Shown piece by piece: positions 28,903 to 37,402 of a stretch of DNA of 64,000 nt. The notes beneath the pieces were generated by a model, which saw only the letters and a list, made by a program, of their open reading frames with translations, was not told the origin of the DNA and made no database searches. Source of the stretch: Cribrihabitans marinus (GTDB lineage Bacteria > Pseudomonadota > Alphaproteobacteria > Rhodobacterales > Rhodobacteraceae); the NCBI RefSeq assembly GCF_900109035.1, contig NZ_FNYD01000011.1, forward strand, positions 62,001 through 126,000, written 5' to 3'. Position numbers and translations under genes: made by a program. Each line of letters opens with the position of its first letter. Within the stretch, counting starts at the first letter, position 1.

Positions 28903-29548
28903 TCTGCGCCAGCGGCTGCGCGCCCTGGTCGCCGACCAGATGACGCAGGATCCGGCCCATGACCTGGCGCATCTCGACCGGGTCTGGGTCAACGCCCGGA
29001 CCATCGCCAACGGCATGGCCGACCAACGTGTGTTGCTGGCCGCCAGCTACCTGCACGACCTGGTCAACCTGCCCAAGAACGACCCCGACCGGCACATGGC
29101 CTCCCGCCAATCGGCCGAGGCGGCTGCACCGATTCTGCGCGAATTCGGCCTGTCAGAGCCTGAAATCGCCGCCGCCGGCCATGCCATCGCCGCGCACAGC
29201 TATTCGGCCGGCATCCCGCCCGAGACCGCCGAGGCGCGCATCCTGCGCGACGCCGACCGGCTGGATGCGCTGGGCGCCATCGGCATCGCGCGCAACTTCT
29301 CGGTCTCGGGCTCGCTCGGCCGCGCGCTCTATGATCCCGCAGACCCGTTCTGCGAGCGGCGGGCGCCGGACGATGCGAGGTTCTCGCTGGACCACTGGCG
29401 GATCAAGCTGCTGTCACTGCCCGAAGATATGCTGACCGATGCCGGCAGACGGCTGGCGCGCAAGCGGGTTCTGCTGATGCTGCGCTTTCTCTACGATTTC
29501 GCCGAAGAGATCGGGACGGACCTGCCGCCTGTGTGGATCTCCAAGTGA
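28886..29548 (+). CDS. HD-domain metal-dependent phosphohydrolase
   Basis: 220 aa from a GTG inside aroC. The HD motif set is H29 in [12 protein letters not shown]57-D58 in YLHDLVN, and the later [12 protein letters not shown] aspartate. The pattern matches the YedJ/YpgQ group, which hydrolyse nucleotides or related phosphoesters; the substrate is unknown. It overlaps aroC by 17 bp and the next gene by 16 bp, so the three genes are translationally linked. Confidence 0.85.
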   Translation: MAASADLRQRLRALVADQMTQDPAHDLAHLDRVWVNARTIANGMADQRVLLAASYLHDLVNLPKNDPDRHMASRQSAEAAAPILREFGLSEPEIAAAGHAIAAHSYSAGIPPETAEARILRDADRLDALGAIGIARNFSVSGSLGRALYDPADPFCERRAPDDARFSLDHWRIKLLSLPEDMLTDAGRRLARKRVLLMLRFLYDFAEEIGTDLPPVWISK

Positions 29549-30486
29549 CCGCGATCCTCGCGATCACCTTCCCGATCTATGCCGCCATCGCGATCGGCTA
29601 CCTGGCCGTGCGGGCGGGGTGGTTCACACCTTCGGACATGCGCGTGCTGGGTCAATACGTGATGACCGTCGCGCTGCCCGCGCTGCTCTTCGACGCGGTG
29701 GCCAGCCGCGACGTTGCCCAGGTGTTCGAGCCGGTCTACATGCTGGCCTTCCTGCTGGGCGGGCTGGCGACCATCGCCCTGGGTTTTGCCTGGTTCACCC
29801 TGACCGGGGCCGACCGGCCCCGGCGCGCGGTTGCGGTGATGGGCATGTCCTGCCCGAATTCCGGCTTCATCGGGTTTCCGGTGATGCTGCTGCTCCTCCC
29901 CGACCAGGCCGGGGTGATCTTGGCGCTGAACATGCTGGTCGAGAACGTGGTGCTGATTCCGATCTGCCTGATCCTCATGGACCTCGCACGCGGCCCGGCG
30001 CAGGGCGGCTTGCCGCGCCGGCTGGCGGCGATCCTGTGGGGCGTGCTGCGCCGCCCGATGGTGATCGGCCTGCTTCTGGGCCTTGCGGTGTCCCTGGCCA
30101 GGGTGCCGATCCCCGAGGCCGGCGCGCGGCTCTTGGCGATGTTGGCCGCCTCGGCCGCGGCGCTGTCGCTGGTGGTGATCGGCGGCTCGCTCGCCGGTCT
30201 GCCGCTGCGCGGCCAGTTGGCCCGCCCCCTGCAGATCGCGGCCGGCAAGCTGCTGGTGCATCCGGCGATGGTGGCGCTGGCCATCGCCCTGCTCGGCGCG
30301 CTGGGCCTGACACTCTCACCGGATTGGCAGGTCGCCGCCATCCTGTCGGCGGCGATGCCGATGTTCGGCATCTACGTGGTGCTGGCGCAGGAACAGGGCC
30401 AGGAAGGCATGGCCTCGGTCGCCATGCTGCTGACCACGGTGCTGGGGTTTTTCACACTCTCGGGCTTCCTGGCCGTGCTTGGCTAG
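29533..30486 (+). CDS. AEC-family auxin-efflux-carrier-like permease
   Basis: 317 aa, about ten membrane helices arranged as two five-helix halves. The conserved N-terminal half ends with SCPNSGFIGFPVMLLLLP, and the C-terminal half carries QVAAILSAAMPMFGIYVVLAQ. Members export or exchange malonate, malate and other carboxylates in bacteria. The start is a GTG overlapping the HD gene. The stop shares CTAG with the convergent CoA-transferase gene. A malonate role would fit the malonyl-CoA synthetase 1.3 kb away, but this is inference. Confidence 0.85.
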   Translation: MDLQVTAILAITFPIYAAIAIGYLAVRAGWFTPSDMRVLGQYVMTVALPALLFDAVASRDVAQVFEPVYMLAFLLGGLATIALGFAWFTLTGADRPRRAVAVMGMSCPNSGFIGFPVMLLLLPDQAGVILALNMLVENVVLIPICLILMDLARGPAQGGLPRRLAAILWGVLRRPMVIGLLLGLAVSLARVPIPEAGARLLAMLAASAAALSLVVIGGSLAGLPLRGQLARPLQIAAGKLLVHPAMVALAIALLGALGLTLSPDWQVAAILSAAMPMFGIYVVLAQEQGQEGMASVAMLLTTVLGFFTLSGFLAVLG

Positions 30487-31817
30487 GGCCATTCGGCAGG
30501 CGCGCTGCCAAGCTGGCTGGCCGGGCGGTCCCAGCGCATCGGACATCCCGCCACAGCGATGGCAGGCCGCAGGCGGAGCGCCGGACCCCAGTCGGTCTGC
30601 TCAGGCTCGGGTGCTAGATCCCCCTTATCAGAGCCTGATATGACCGGATCCGCGTCATCCCGATCCATGCCGACCAGGAGTTCCGCGGTGCGTGCCAGGG
30701 ACAGGCGCGCGCGGTGCGGCACATGCCCTTCGACGGCACGGGCCAAGGCGGACAGCACGGCGGCGGCCATGAAATATCCGGTGGCATGATCCAGTGCTTG
30801 CACCGGCAGGGGATGGGGGCGATCGGACCCGGCCCAGCCCATGCCGGCCTCGCCGATGCCGCTGCTCATCTGGACCAGGCTGTCGAAGCCCCGCCGCCCG
30901 GACCAGGGTCCGCTCCAGCCATAGGCACAAAGGCTGACCTCGATCGTCGCGGGGGCCAGTTCGGCCCGCCGCGCCGGGTCGATCAGCCCATCCAGCGCAC
31001 CGGGCCGGTAGCCATGCACCAGAACATCAGCGCGCGACAGCAGGTCTTCGAACCGGGCAACCCCGTCCGGGGACTTGAGGTCGAGATGGGCACAGCGCTT
31101 GCCGGGCGTCACCTCGGGGATCACGCCGGGCTCCGTCCAGTCCCTCGGGTCGATCCGCAGCACGTCGGCCCCGAACCCGGCCAACGTCCGCGTGGCCACC
31201 GGCCCGGCCAGCACGCGCGTCAGGTCCAGCACGCGCAACCCTGCCAGAGGGCGTTCGCGCGTCGCCGGCCAGGCGCGCAGGGTTCCGTGAGCCGCGCGCC
31301 AGGCGACCAGGGGCTCGGCCGCAACTGCCGCCCCCTGCGGATGCGCCAACCAGGCGGCGCGGCTGCGCATCGCCGCCGCGGCGCCGCCGGCCGCGACAAC
31401 CGCCTGTTCAAGCGCATCGACATCCCAGCGGCGCACCGCAGCGGCCACCTGGTCGCGCTCGGCCTTGACGCCCAGCACCGAAAGCGCCGCCTCCCGGTGA
31501 TGCGGCGCGTTGGTGTGCAACCGGATCCAGCCATCCCGGCCCCGGTAGTCCCCGGCAACGGCATCCCACAGCGACGGCATCGGCCAGCCCTGCGGATGCA
31601 GCGACCAGCCGAACCAGAGCGACGCGAGCCGCCGGTCCACGCTCACCTCGGGGCGGTCGCCCAGGCCCAGCGCCGCGATCAGGTCGGCAACCGCCGCACC
31701 GACCGCACCCATCGAGGCCACTGCCAGGCCGGTCACACCGAACCGCGAGCGCCAGGCACCCTGCCCCGTCACGCGATAGGCGCCGGCCCCGAATGCCGTT
31801 TCGATCTCAGCCCTCAT
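30483..31817 (-). CDS. Class III (CaiB/BaiF) CoA-transferase family protein with displaced signature
   Basis: 444 aa from ATG 31817. The segment that normally opens CaiB/BaiF proteins, PLAGLRVLDLTRVLAGP with FGADVLRIDPRD, lies at residues 190-224 here. The expected catalytic aspartate is D312 in RRGFDSLVQMSSG. The first 185 residues (with DGWIRLHTNAPHHREAAL) resemble the C-terminal part of a normal CaiB protein, as if the halves were permuted or the protein were the remainder of a tandem. It overlaps the malonyl-CoA synthetase gene by 11 bp, so the two are one transcript. Substrate unknown. Confidence 0.75.
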   Translation of the reverse strand: MRAEIETAFGAGAYRVTGQGAWRSRFGVTGLAVASMGAVGAAVADLIAALGLGDRPEVSVDRRLASLWFGWSLHPQGWPMPSLWDAVAGDYRGRDGWIRLHTNAPHHREAALSVLGVKAERDQVAAAVRRWDVDALEQAVVAAGGAAAAMRSRAAWLAHPQGAAVAAEPLVAWRAAHGTLRAWPATRERPLAGLRVLDLTRVLAGPVATRTLAGFGADVLRIDPRDWTEPGVIPEVTPGKRCAHLDLKSPDGVARFEDLLSRADVLVHGYRPGALDGLIDPARRAELAPATIEVSLCAYGWSGPWSGRRGFDSLVQMSSGIGEAGMGWAGSDRPHPLPVQALDHATGYFMAAAVLSALARAVEGHVPHRARLSLARTAELLVGMDRDDADPVISGSDKGDLAPEPEQTDWGPALRLRPAIAVAGCPMRWDRPASQLGSAPAEWP

Positions 31818-33315
31818 CGAACGCCTTCCCATACTCCTCACGCAGCGCCTTCTTCTGCACCTTGCCCATCGTGTTCCGGGGCAGCTCCTCGACCAGGATG
31901 ATCCGCTTGGGCTGCTTGAACTTCGCCAATTGCCCGGCCAGTTTCTCACGTACGGTATCAGGCTCTAAATTGGAGGTTTTGGGCACAACAACGGCCAGAA
32001 CCGCCTCGCCGAAATCGGGATGCGGCACTCCGATCACGGCGCTTTCCGACACATCCTGCAATTCGTCGATCAAGGCTTCGACCTCTTTCGGATAGACGTT
32101 GAAGCCGCCGGTGATGATCAGATCCTTTTCGCGCCCGACGATGGTGACGTAGCCATCGGCATCGATACGGGCCAGATCTCCGGTGATGAACCAGCCGTCG
32201 GGCCGCAACTCCTCGGCCGTCTTGTCCGGCATCTGCCAATAGCCCTGGAACACGTTGGGTCCGCGCACCTCGAGGACTCCGATCTCGCCCTGCGGAACCT
32301 CTTCGCCCTCGCGCATCACGCGCGCCTCGACCCCGGGCAGGGGAAAGCCCACGGTTCCGGCGCGGCGTTCGCCATCATAGGGGTTCGATGTGCTCATGTT
32401 GGTCTCGGTCATGCCATAGCGTTCGAGAATGCGGTGGCCCGTCCGCGCCTCCCATTGCTCGTGGGTCTCGACCAGAAGCGGCGCGGATCCCGAGATGAAG
32501 AGCCGCATGTTGGCGGCGCGGTCACGGGTCAGCCGCGGGTCGGCGAGCAGCCGCGTGTAGAAGGTCGGCACGCCCATCAGCGCTGTCGCCTCCGGCATCG
32601 CATCGAGGATGGCGGAGGCATCGAACCCCGGTAGAAACACGATCTGCGACCCCGCCACCAGCGCCACGTTCGTTGCGACGAACAGGCCGTGGGTGTGAAA
32701 GATCGGCAGCGCGTGGATCAAAACGTCCGCAGCCGTGAAGCGCCAGAGATCCCTGAGTGTCAGCGCGTTGGACGACAGATTGTCATGGCTCAGCATCGCC
32801 CCTTTGGACCGCCCCGTGGTGCCGGAGGTGTAGAGGATCGCCGCCAGGTCACCGGGGCCGCGTTGGACCGGCGAAAAACCGGTCTTGGCATCGGCCAGAT
32901 CGCGCAGACTGCCCTGCCCGGACGCATCCAGGGTCAGCACGGTCGCATCATCGGCGATCCCCTCGGTCTCCGCCTGCCGGGCAGGGTCGCAGACGACCAC
33001 CGCGGGGCCGGCATCGCGCACGAAATAGGCGACCTCGGCTGCCGTGTAGGCAGTGTTGAGCGGCAGAAACACGCCGCCGGCCATCACCGTACCCAGGTAA
33101 AGCTGAATCGCCTCGACGGTCTTGGCGACCTTCACCGCGACCCGGTCCCCGGGCGCGACCCCTTGCGCCGACAGCGCCGCCGCCATCCGCTCGGCACCGG
33201 CGAAGAGCTGGCCGAAGGATACGGTTCCGCCATCCGGCAACCGCGCAAACACATCGGCGTCCCGGTCCCGCGAAGCAGCCCCCAGATGCGCGATCAGATG
33301 GTTGGCGTCATACAT
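31807..33315 (-). CDS. matB: Malonyl-CoA/methylmalonyl-CoA synthetase (AMP-forming)
   Basis: 502 aa from ATG 33315 with AGGAG upstream. It belongs to the acyl-AMP ligase superfamily: YTSGTTGRSKGAMLSH binds ATP phosphate, YGMTETNMSTSNPYDGERR and GDLARIDADGYV form the adenylation core, and GREKDLIITGGFNVYPKEVE precedes the C-terminal lysine region (PRNTMGKVQKK). RKxxYG-type and SNPYDGERR features match MatB, which charges malonate or methylmalonate with CoA. Coupled to the CoA-transferase gene by overlap. Confidence 0.85.
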   Translation of the reverse strand: MYDANHLIAHLGAASRDRDADVFARLPDGGTVSFGQLFAGAERMAAALSAQGVAPGDRVAVKVAKTVEAIQLYLGTVMAGGVFLPLNTAYTAAEVAYFVRDAGPAVVVCDPARQAETEGIADDATVLTLDASGQGSLRDLADAKTGFSPVQRGPGDLAAILYTSGTTGRSKGAMLSHDNLSSNALTLRDLWRFTAADVLIHALPIFHTHGLFVATNVALVAGSQIVFLPGFDASAILDAMPEATALMGVPTFYTRLLADPRLTRDRAANMRLFISGSAPLLVETHEQWEARTGHRILERYGMTETNMSTSNPYDGERRAGTVGFPLPGVEARVMREGEEVPQGEIGVLEVRGPNVFQGYWQMPDKTAEELRPDGWFITGDLARIDADGYVTIVGREKDLIITGGFNVYPKEVEALIDELQDVSESAVIGVPHPDFGEAVLAVVVPKTSNLEPDTVREKLAGQLAKFKQPKRIILVEELPRNTMGKVQKKALREEYGKAFDEG

Positions 33316-33410
33316 CGGCGGCTCCTGTTTCTGCGGGTGCACAGTGGCGGATTGCGGGGGCGGGAATCAAGTCGTTGATCTTTGCCGGGGAAAGGCGCAG
33401 GTTCCCGGCC

Positions 33411-34349
33411 ATGCCGGACTCCTTAACATCGCATCGACCGGTTCTGGCGGTCTCGCTCAAGCTGGGCGCCCTTGTGCTGTTCACTTTCATGTCCGCTCTG
33501 GTCAAGGCGCTGTCCGAGGATATCCCGGCCGGAGAGGCGGTCTTCTTCCGTTCGTTCTTTGCCATTCCGGTGATCCTGGTCTGGCTGGTGGCGCGGGGCG
33601 AGCTGCGCCGGGGCCTCGTGGCCAAGCGCCCGATGGGGCATTTCTGGCGCGGGGTGCTGGGCACCACGGCCATGGGCCTGACCTTCACCGGGCTGGGGCT
33701 GCTGCCGCTGCCCGAGGTGACGGCCATTGGCTATGCCACGCCGATCTTCACCCTGATCCTGGCCGCGATCATGCTGGGAGAGCGGATCCGCCTGATCCGC
33801 ATCGGGGCGGTGGCCATTGGCCTGCTGGGCGTTCTCATCATGCTCTGGCCGCGGCTGGGATCCGGCACGCCCGCGACCGACGCGGCGACCCTCGGCGCGC
33901 TCTGCATCCTGGCCGCGACGGTCGCGCGAGCCTTCGTGCAGATCCACATCCGCCAATTGGTGCAGGTCGATCACGCGGCGGCCATCGTGTTCTACTTCTC
34001 AGTGACCGCCTCGCTGCTGGCCCTGCTGACCGTGTTCTTCGGATGGGTCGTCCCGACGCCCCGGCAGGCGATCATGCTGGTCGCCACCGGCCTGATCGGC
34101 GGCGTGGCGCAGATCCTGGTGACCTCCTCCTACCGCTTCGGCCAGGCCTCGATGCTGGCGCCCTACGACTACACCTCGATGCTGCTCGCGATCGCCATCG
34201 GCTATGTCTGGTTCGCCGAATTGCCGACCCTGGTGATGCTCGCAGGCGCCGGGCTGGTGATCGCGGGCAACGTCCTGGTGATCTGGCGCGAACATCAGCT
34301 GGGCCTGGAACGCGGCAAGGCACGCGCGGTCACGGACCCCAAAAGCTGA
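33411..34349 (+). CDS. DMT-superfamily (EamA) transporter
   Basis: 312 aa with ten membrane helices in two EamA repeats. The first repeat ends around LLPLPEVTAIGYATPIFT and GERIRLIRIGAVAIGL; the second around FGQASMLAPYDYTSMLLA and AELPTLVMLAGAGLVIAGN. Such proteins export amino acids or other small metabolites. The start at 33411 is chosen by similarity in the first helix; an in-frame start at 33375 is also open. It is divergent from matB, with 95 bp between starts, and is followed by cobO. Confidence 0.85.
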   Translation: MPDSLTSHRPVLAVSLKLGALVLFTFMSALVKALSEDIPAGEAVFFRSFFAIPVILVWLVARGELRRGLVAKRPMGHFWRGVLGTTAMGLTFTGLGLLPLPEVTAIGYATPIFTLILAAIMLGERIRLIRIGAVAIGLLGVLIMLWPRLGSGTPATDAATLGALCILAATVARAFVQIHIRQLVQVDHAAAIVFYFSVTASLLALLTVFFGWVVPTPRQAIMLVATGLIGGVAQILVTSSYRFGQASMLAPYDYTSMLLAIAIGYVWFAELPTLVMLAGAGLVIAGNVLVIWREHQLGLERGKARAVTDPKS

Positions 34350-34408
34350 GCTTTACGTTTCCGCCTCAGCCCCTAGGGTGGCGGCGACGACAGCAAAGGG
34401 GGTTCCCG

Positions 34409-35008
34409 ATGAGCGACACGCAGGAACACAAGGACAAGATGAAAGCGGTCCAGGCCCGGCAGCGCGCCAAGGTGGCCGAAACCCGCGATCCGGGCCGGGG
34501 CCTGGTGCTGATCCACACCGGCAAGGGCAAGGGCAAATCCTCCTCGGCCTGGGGCGTGGTCATCCGGGCCCTGGGCTGGGGCCAGAAGGTCGCTGTCGTC
34601 CAGTTCATCAAGGGCAAGTGGAAGACCGGCGAGCGGCGGTTCTTCGAGGAACATGGCGGCGTCACCTGGCACACGATGGGTGAAGGCTTCACCTGGGACA
34701 CCCAGGACCGCGACCGCGACATCGCCGCGGCACAGGCGGCCTTCGGCAAGGCCTGTGACCTGATGGCGGGCGGAGATTACGACCTGGTGGTGCTGGACGA
34801 GATCAACATCGCGCTACGCTACGAATATCTGAGCGTCGAGGCGGTTCTGGACGGGCTCAAGGCCCGCTCCGAGCGCACCGGCGTGATCTTGACCGGGCGC
34901 GACGCGCCCGAAGCCCTGTGCGACTATGCCGATCTCGTGACCGAGATGACCGAGGTGAAACACCCGTTCCAGGCCGGCATCAAGGCCCAGCGCGGCGTAG
35001 ATTTCTGA
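34409..35008 (+). CDS. cobO: Cob(I)yrinic acid a,c-diamide adenosyltransferase
   Basis: 199 aa, CobA/CobO/BtuR family. It transfers adenosyl from ATP to the cobalt of corrinoids. The P-loop is GKGKGKSS at residues 38-45 (after GLVLIHT); VVQFIKGKWKTGE and DLVVLDEINIALRYEYL are conserved. AAAGGGGG precedes the start. No other cobalamin genes are adjacent. A repeat element follows the stop codon. Confidence 0.95.
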   Translation: MSDTQEHKDKMKAVQARQRAKVAETRDPGRGLVLIHTGKGKGKSSSAWGVVIRALGWGQKVAVVQFIKGKWKTGERRFFEEHGGVTWHTMGEGFTWDTQDRDRDIAAAQAAFGKACDLMAGGDYDLVVLDEINIALRYEYLSVEAVLDGLKARSERTGVILTGRDAPEALCDYADLVTEMTEVKHPFQAGIKAQRGVDF

Positions 35009-35020
35009 CGCCGCGCCCCG

Positions 35021-35083
35021 CTTTCCTCTCGCCGCAAATACCTCGGGGGAGTCGCCCGCAGGGCGGCGGGGGCAGCGCCCCCG
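35021..35083 (-). repeat. Intergenic repeat copy 4
   Basis: Very close to copy 3 on the same strand: GC hairpin block (GGGGGC...GCCCCC), GGCGACTCCCCCGAGGTATT, then GCGAGAGGAAAG. It separates the convergent cobO and ilvE 3' ends. Confidence 0.65.
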
Positions 35084-35095
35084 AACCGCGCCGGG

Positions 35096-35962
35096 TCAGG
35101 CCCGCACCAGATCCTCATAGGCGCCGGCGATCTGACGGGTCAGGTCACCGACCTCGAACCTGTAGTCGCCGATCTGGCCCACCGGCGTCACCTCTGCGGC
35201 GGTTCCGGTCAGCCAGCACTGCTCGAATCCCGACATTTCCTCGGGCAGGATGTGGCGCTCATGCACCTTGATCCCGCGATCCCGCAGCATCTGCAGGACG
35301 GTCTGGCGGGTGATGCCGTTCAGAAAGCAATCGGGAAGCGGCGTGTGCACCTCGCCGTCCTTGACGAAGAAGATGTTGGCCCCGGTCGCCTCGGCCACGT
35401 AGCCGCGGTAATCCATGAACAGGGCGTCGGAACAGCCCTTGGCCTCGGCCTTGTGCTTGGAGATCGTGCAGATCATGTAAAGCCCCGCCGCCTTGGCATG
35501 CACCGGGATGGTCTCGGGGCTGGGCCGTTTCCATTCCGAGATGTCGAGCCTGGCACCCTGCATCTTGGCGTCGCCGTAATAGGCGCCCCAGGGCCAGACC
35601 GCGACCGCCATCCGTACCGGGTTGCGGGCCGAGGCCACGCCCATGTCCTCGCCCGAGCCACGCCAAACCACCGCGCGGACATAGGCGTCGCGCAACCCGC
35701 TGGCCTCCAGCGCCTCGGCCTTGGCCGCCTCGATCTGGTCGACCGACCACGGCATCGGCATGTCCAGCGCCTCGGCCGAGGCGATCAGCCGCTCGGAATG
35801 CGCCCGGCTCTTGAAGATCTTGCCGTTATAGGCGCGCTCGCCCTCGAAGACCGAGGATGCGTAGTGCATCGCATGGCTCAGCACGTGGACCTTCGCCTCG
35901 CGCCAGTCCACCATCTCTCCATCCATCCAGATCACGCCGTCGCGATCGTCATATGCCGCCAT
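35096..35962 (-). CDS. ilvE: Branched-chain amino acid aminotransferase
   Basis: 288 aa fold-type IV PLP enzyme, last step of Val/Leu/Ile synthesis. The PLP lysine is K157 in IPVHAKAAGLYM; GYVAEATGANIFFVKDG and GTAAEVTPVGQI are the cofactor and substrate loops. The start is set to the ATG at 35962: AGGAG lies seven bases upstream of it, but only one base from the ATG at 35968. The gene is divergent from petP-petR, a neighbourhood conserved in Rhodobacteraceae. Confidence 0.95.
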   Translation of the reverse strand: MAAYDDRDGVIWMDGEMVDWREAKVHVLSHAMHYASSVFEGERAYNGKIFKSRAHSERLIASAEALDMPMPWSVDQIEAAKAEALEASGLRDAYVRAVVWRGSGEDMGVASARNPVRMAVAVWPWGAYYGDAKMQGARLDISEWKRPSPETIPVHAKAAGLYMICTISKHKAEAKGCSDALFMDYRGYVAEATGANIFFVKDGEVHTPLPDCFLNGITRQTVLQMLRDRGIKVHERHILPEEMSGFEQCWLTGTAAEVTPVGQIGDYRFEVGDLTRQIAGAYEDLVRA

Positions 35963-36063
35963 GCCCATTCTCCTGAGCTGAGTGTTTTCCCGTTTGTTGC
36001 GCAGGCTAGGGCCGGATCGGACATAAAGTTGCGCAAATTCTGCGATTCGATACCGGTTCGCTC

Positions 36064-36092
36064 TTGGAGTGTCAATAAGACTGACATAAAGT
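36064..36092 (+). promoter_or_regulatory. petP promoter with palindromic operator in its spacer
   Basis: TTGGAG (36064-36069), 17-bp spacer, TAAAGT (36087-36092). The spacer is exactly the inverted repeat TGTCA-N7-TGACA (36070-36086), a typical shape for a MarR-family operator. The transcript would start near 36099, about 20 nt before the petP ATG. The decamer GACATAAAGT occurs twice, at 36020-36029 and 36083-36092. Confidence 0.6.
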
Positions 36093-36119
36093 GATGGCCA
36101 GGCAAGAAAGAGGTCCGGA

Positions 36120-36632
36120 ATGACAGAGGCGCGCGGCGCTCCGGTCTATGGCGGGGAAACCCTGCTGTATCTGACCGACGAGCAATTGCGGCAGGGGATC
36201 GAGGCGATGTTCTTCGCCTATCGCGGCTTCACCGCCGATCCCGACCGAATCCTGGCGGAACTGGCCTATGGCCGGGCGCATCACCGGGCCGTGCATTTCA
36301 TCAACCGCGCGCCGGGCACCACGGTGAACAACCTCTTGGCGATACTCGGGGTTACCAAGCAATCGCTGAACCGGGTGCTGCGCACCCTGATCGCCGACGG
36401 GCTGGTCGAAAGCCGGGTGGGTAACATCGACAAGCGCGAGCGGCATCTCTACCTGACCGACGCCGGCGCGGCGCTGGAGGCGCAGCTGTCGGACGCCCAG
36501 CGCGCCCGCATGCGCGCCGCCTATCGCGCCGCCGGCCCCGAGGCGGTCGCCGGATTCCGCCGGGTGCTGGAGGCGATGATGGATCCGGACATGCGGCGCG
36601 CCTACCGCAAGCTGCGGGATGGCCCGGCATGA
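36120..36632 (+). CDS. petP: MarR-family regulator PetP
   Basis: 170 aa winged-helix regulator. The DNA-binding core is HFINRAPGTTVNNLLAILGV then TKQSLNRVLRTLIADGLVES and the wing VGNIDKRERHLYLTDAG. In Rhodobacter capsulatus petP precedes petR and the pair is needed for growth, originally described upstream of the bc1 operon. Here the same pair sits beside ilvE. AGAAAGAGG precedes the start; the stop overlaps petR by 4 bp (ATGA). A palindrome in its promoter suggests autoregulation. Confidence 0.8.
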   Translation: MTEARGAPVYGGETLLYLTDEQLRQGIEAMFFAYRGFTADPDRILAELAYGRAHHRAVHFINRAPGTTVNNLLAILGVTKQSLNRVLRTLIADGLVESRVGNIDKRERHLYLTDAGAALEAQLSDAQRARMRAAYRAAGPEAVAGFRRVLEAMMDPDMRRAYRKLRDGPA

Positions 36633-37330
36633 GCGATTTCGACGCCCATCTGCTGATCGTCGACGATGACGAGCGGATCCGCGACCTGCTCAAGAAGTTC
36701 CTGATCCGCAACGGGTTCCTGGTCACCGCCGCGCGCGACGCCGAACATGCCCGCCGGGTGCTGGCGGGGCTGGATTTCGACATGATCGTGCTGGACGTGA
36801 TGATGCCCGGCGAGGACGGGGTCAGCCTGACCCGGTCGCTGCGCGAGACGCTGGAGACGCCGGTCCTGCTGCTGACCGCGCGCGGCGACACCGAACACCG
36901 CATTGCCGGGCTCGAGGCCGGCGCCGACGACTATCTGCCCAAACCGTTCGAACCCAAGGAACTGCTGCTCAGGATCAACGCGATCCTGCGGCGCATGCCC
37001 GAGACCGCGGCACAGGACAACGCGCCGAAATTCCTGCAGCTGGGCCCGATCCGATACGACATCGAGCGCGGCGAGATGTGGCAGGGCGAGGACCTGGTGC
37101 GCCTGACCGCGACCGAAAGCCAGTTGATGAAGATCTTTTCGGCACAGCCCGGCGAACCGGTCAGCCGCACCAAGCTGGTCGAGGACCTGGGCCGCGACCG
37201 GGGCCAGGCGCAGGAACGCGCGGTGGACGTCCAGGTGACGCGCCTGCGCCGCAAGATCGAGCCCAACCCCAAGCAACCGCGCTATTTGCAGACGGTGCGC
37301 GGCGCGGGTTACATGCTGGCACCTGACTGA
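36629..37330 (+). CDS. petR: OmpR-family response regulator PetR
   Basis: 233 aa. Receiver domain residues 6-120 with the acidic pocket D12-D14 (VDDDE), phosphoacceptor D56 in IVLDVMMPGEDG, T in LLLTARG and K in DYLPKPFEPKELL. The C-terminal winged helix (about 135-232) has LRRKIEPNPKQPRYLQTVRGAGYM. No histidine kinase gene is next to it; the partner MarR protein PetP overlaps its start. In R. capsulatus PetR is essential for photosynthetic and respiratory growth; its direct targets here are unknown. Confidence 0.85.
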   Translation: MSDFDAHLLIVDDDERIRDLLKKFLIRNGFLVTAARDAEHARRVLAGLDFDMIVLDVMMPGEDGVSLTRSLRETLETPVLLLTARGDTEHRIAGLEAGADDYLPKPFEPKELLLRINAILRRMPETAAQDNAPKFLQLGPIRYDIERGEMWQGEDLVRLTATESQLMKIFSAQPGEPVSRTKLVEDLGRDRGQAQERAVDVQVTRLRRKIEPNPKQPRYLQTVRGAGYMLAPD

Positions 37331-37360
37331 TCCTGTAGCCGCTGCGCGGCGATTTAGTGC

Positions 37361-37400
37361 CGCCAGCGGAGGTATTTCTGGCCAGATGAAGGACGGATCG
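37361..37400 (+). repeat. Intergenic repeat copy 5, feeding the deacetylase ribosome site
   Basis: CCAGCGGAGGTATTTCTGGC then CAGATGAAGGACGGATC. The AAGGA of this end is the ribosome binding site for the ATG at 37403. The last 17 bases are the same as in the copy ahead of queG. Confidence 0.6.
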
Positions 37401-37402
37401 CG

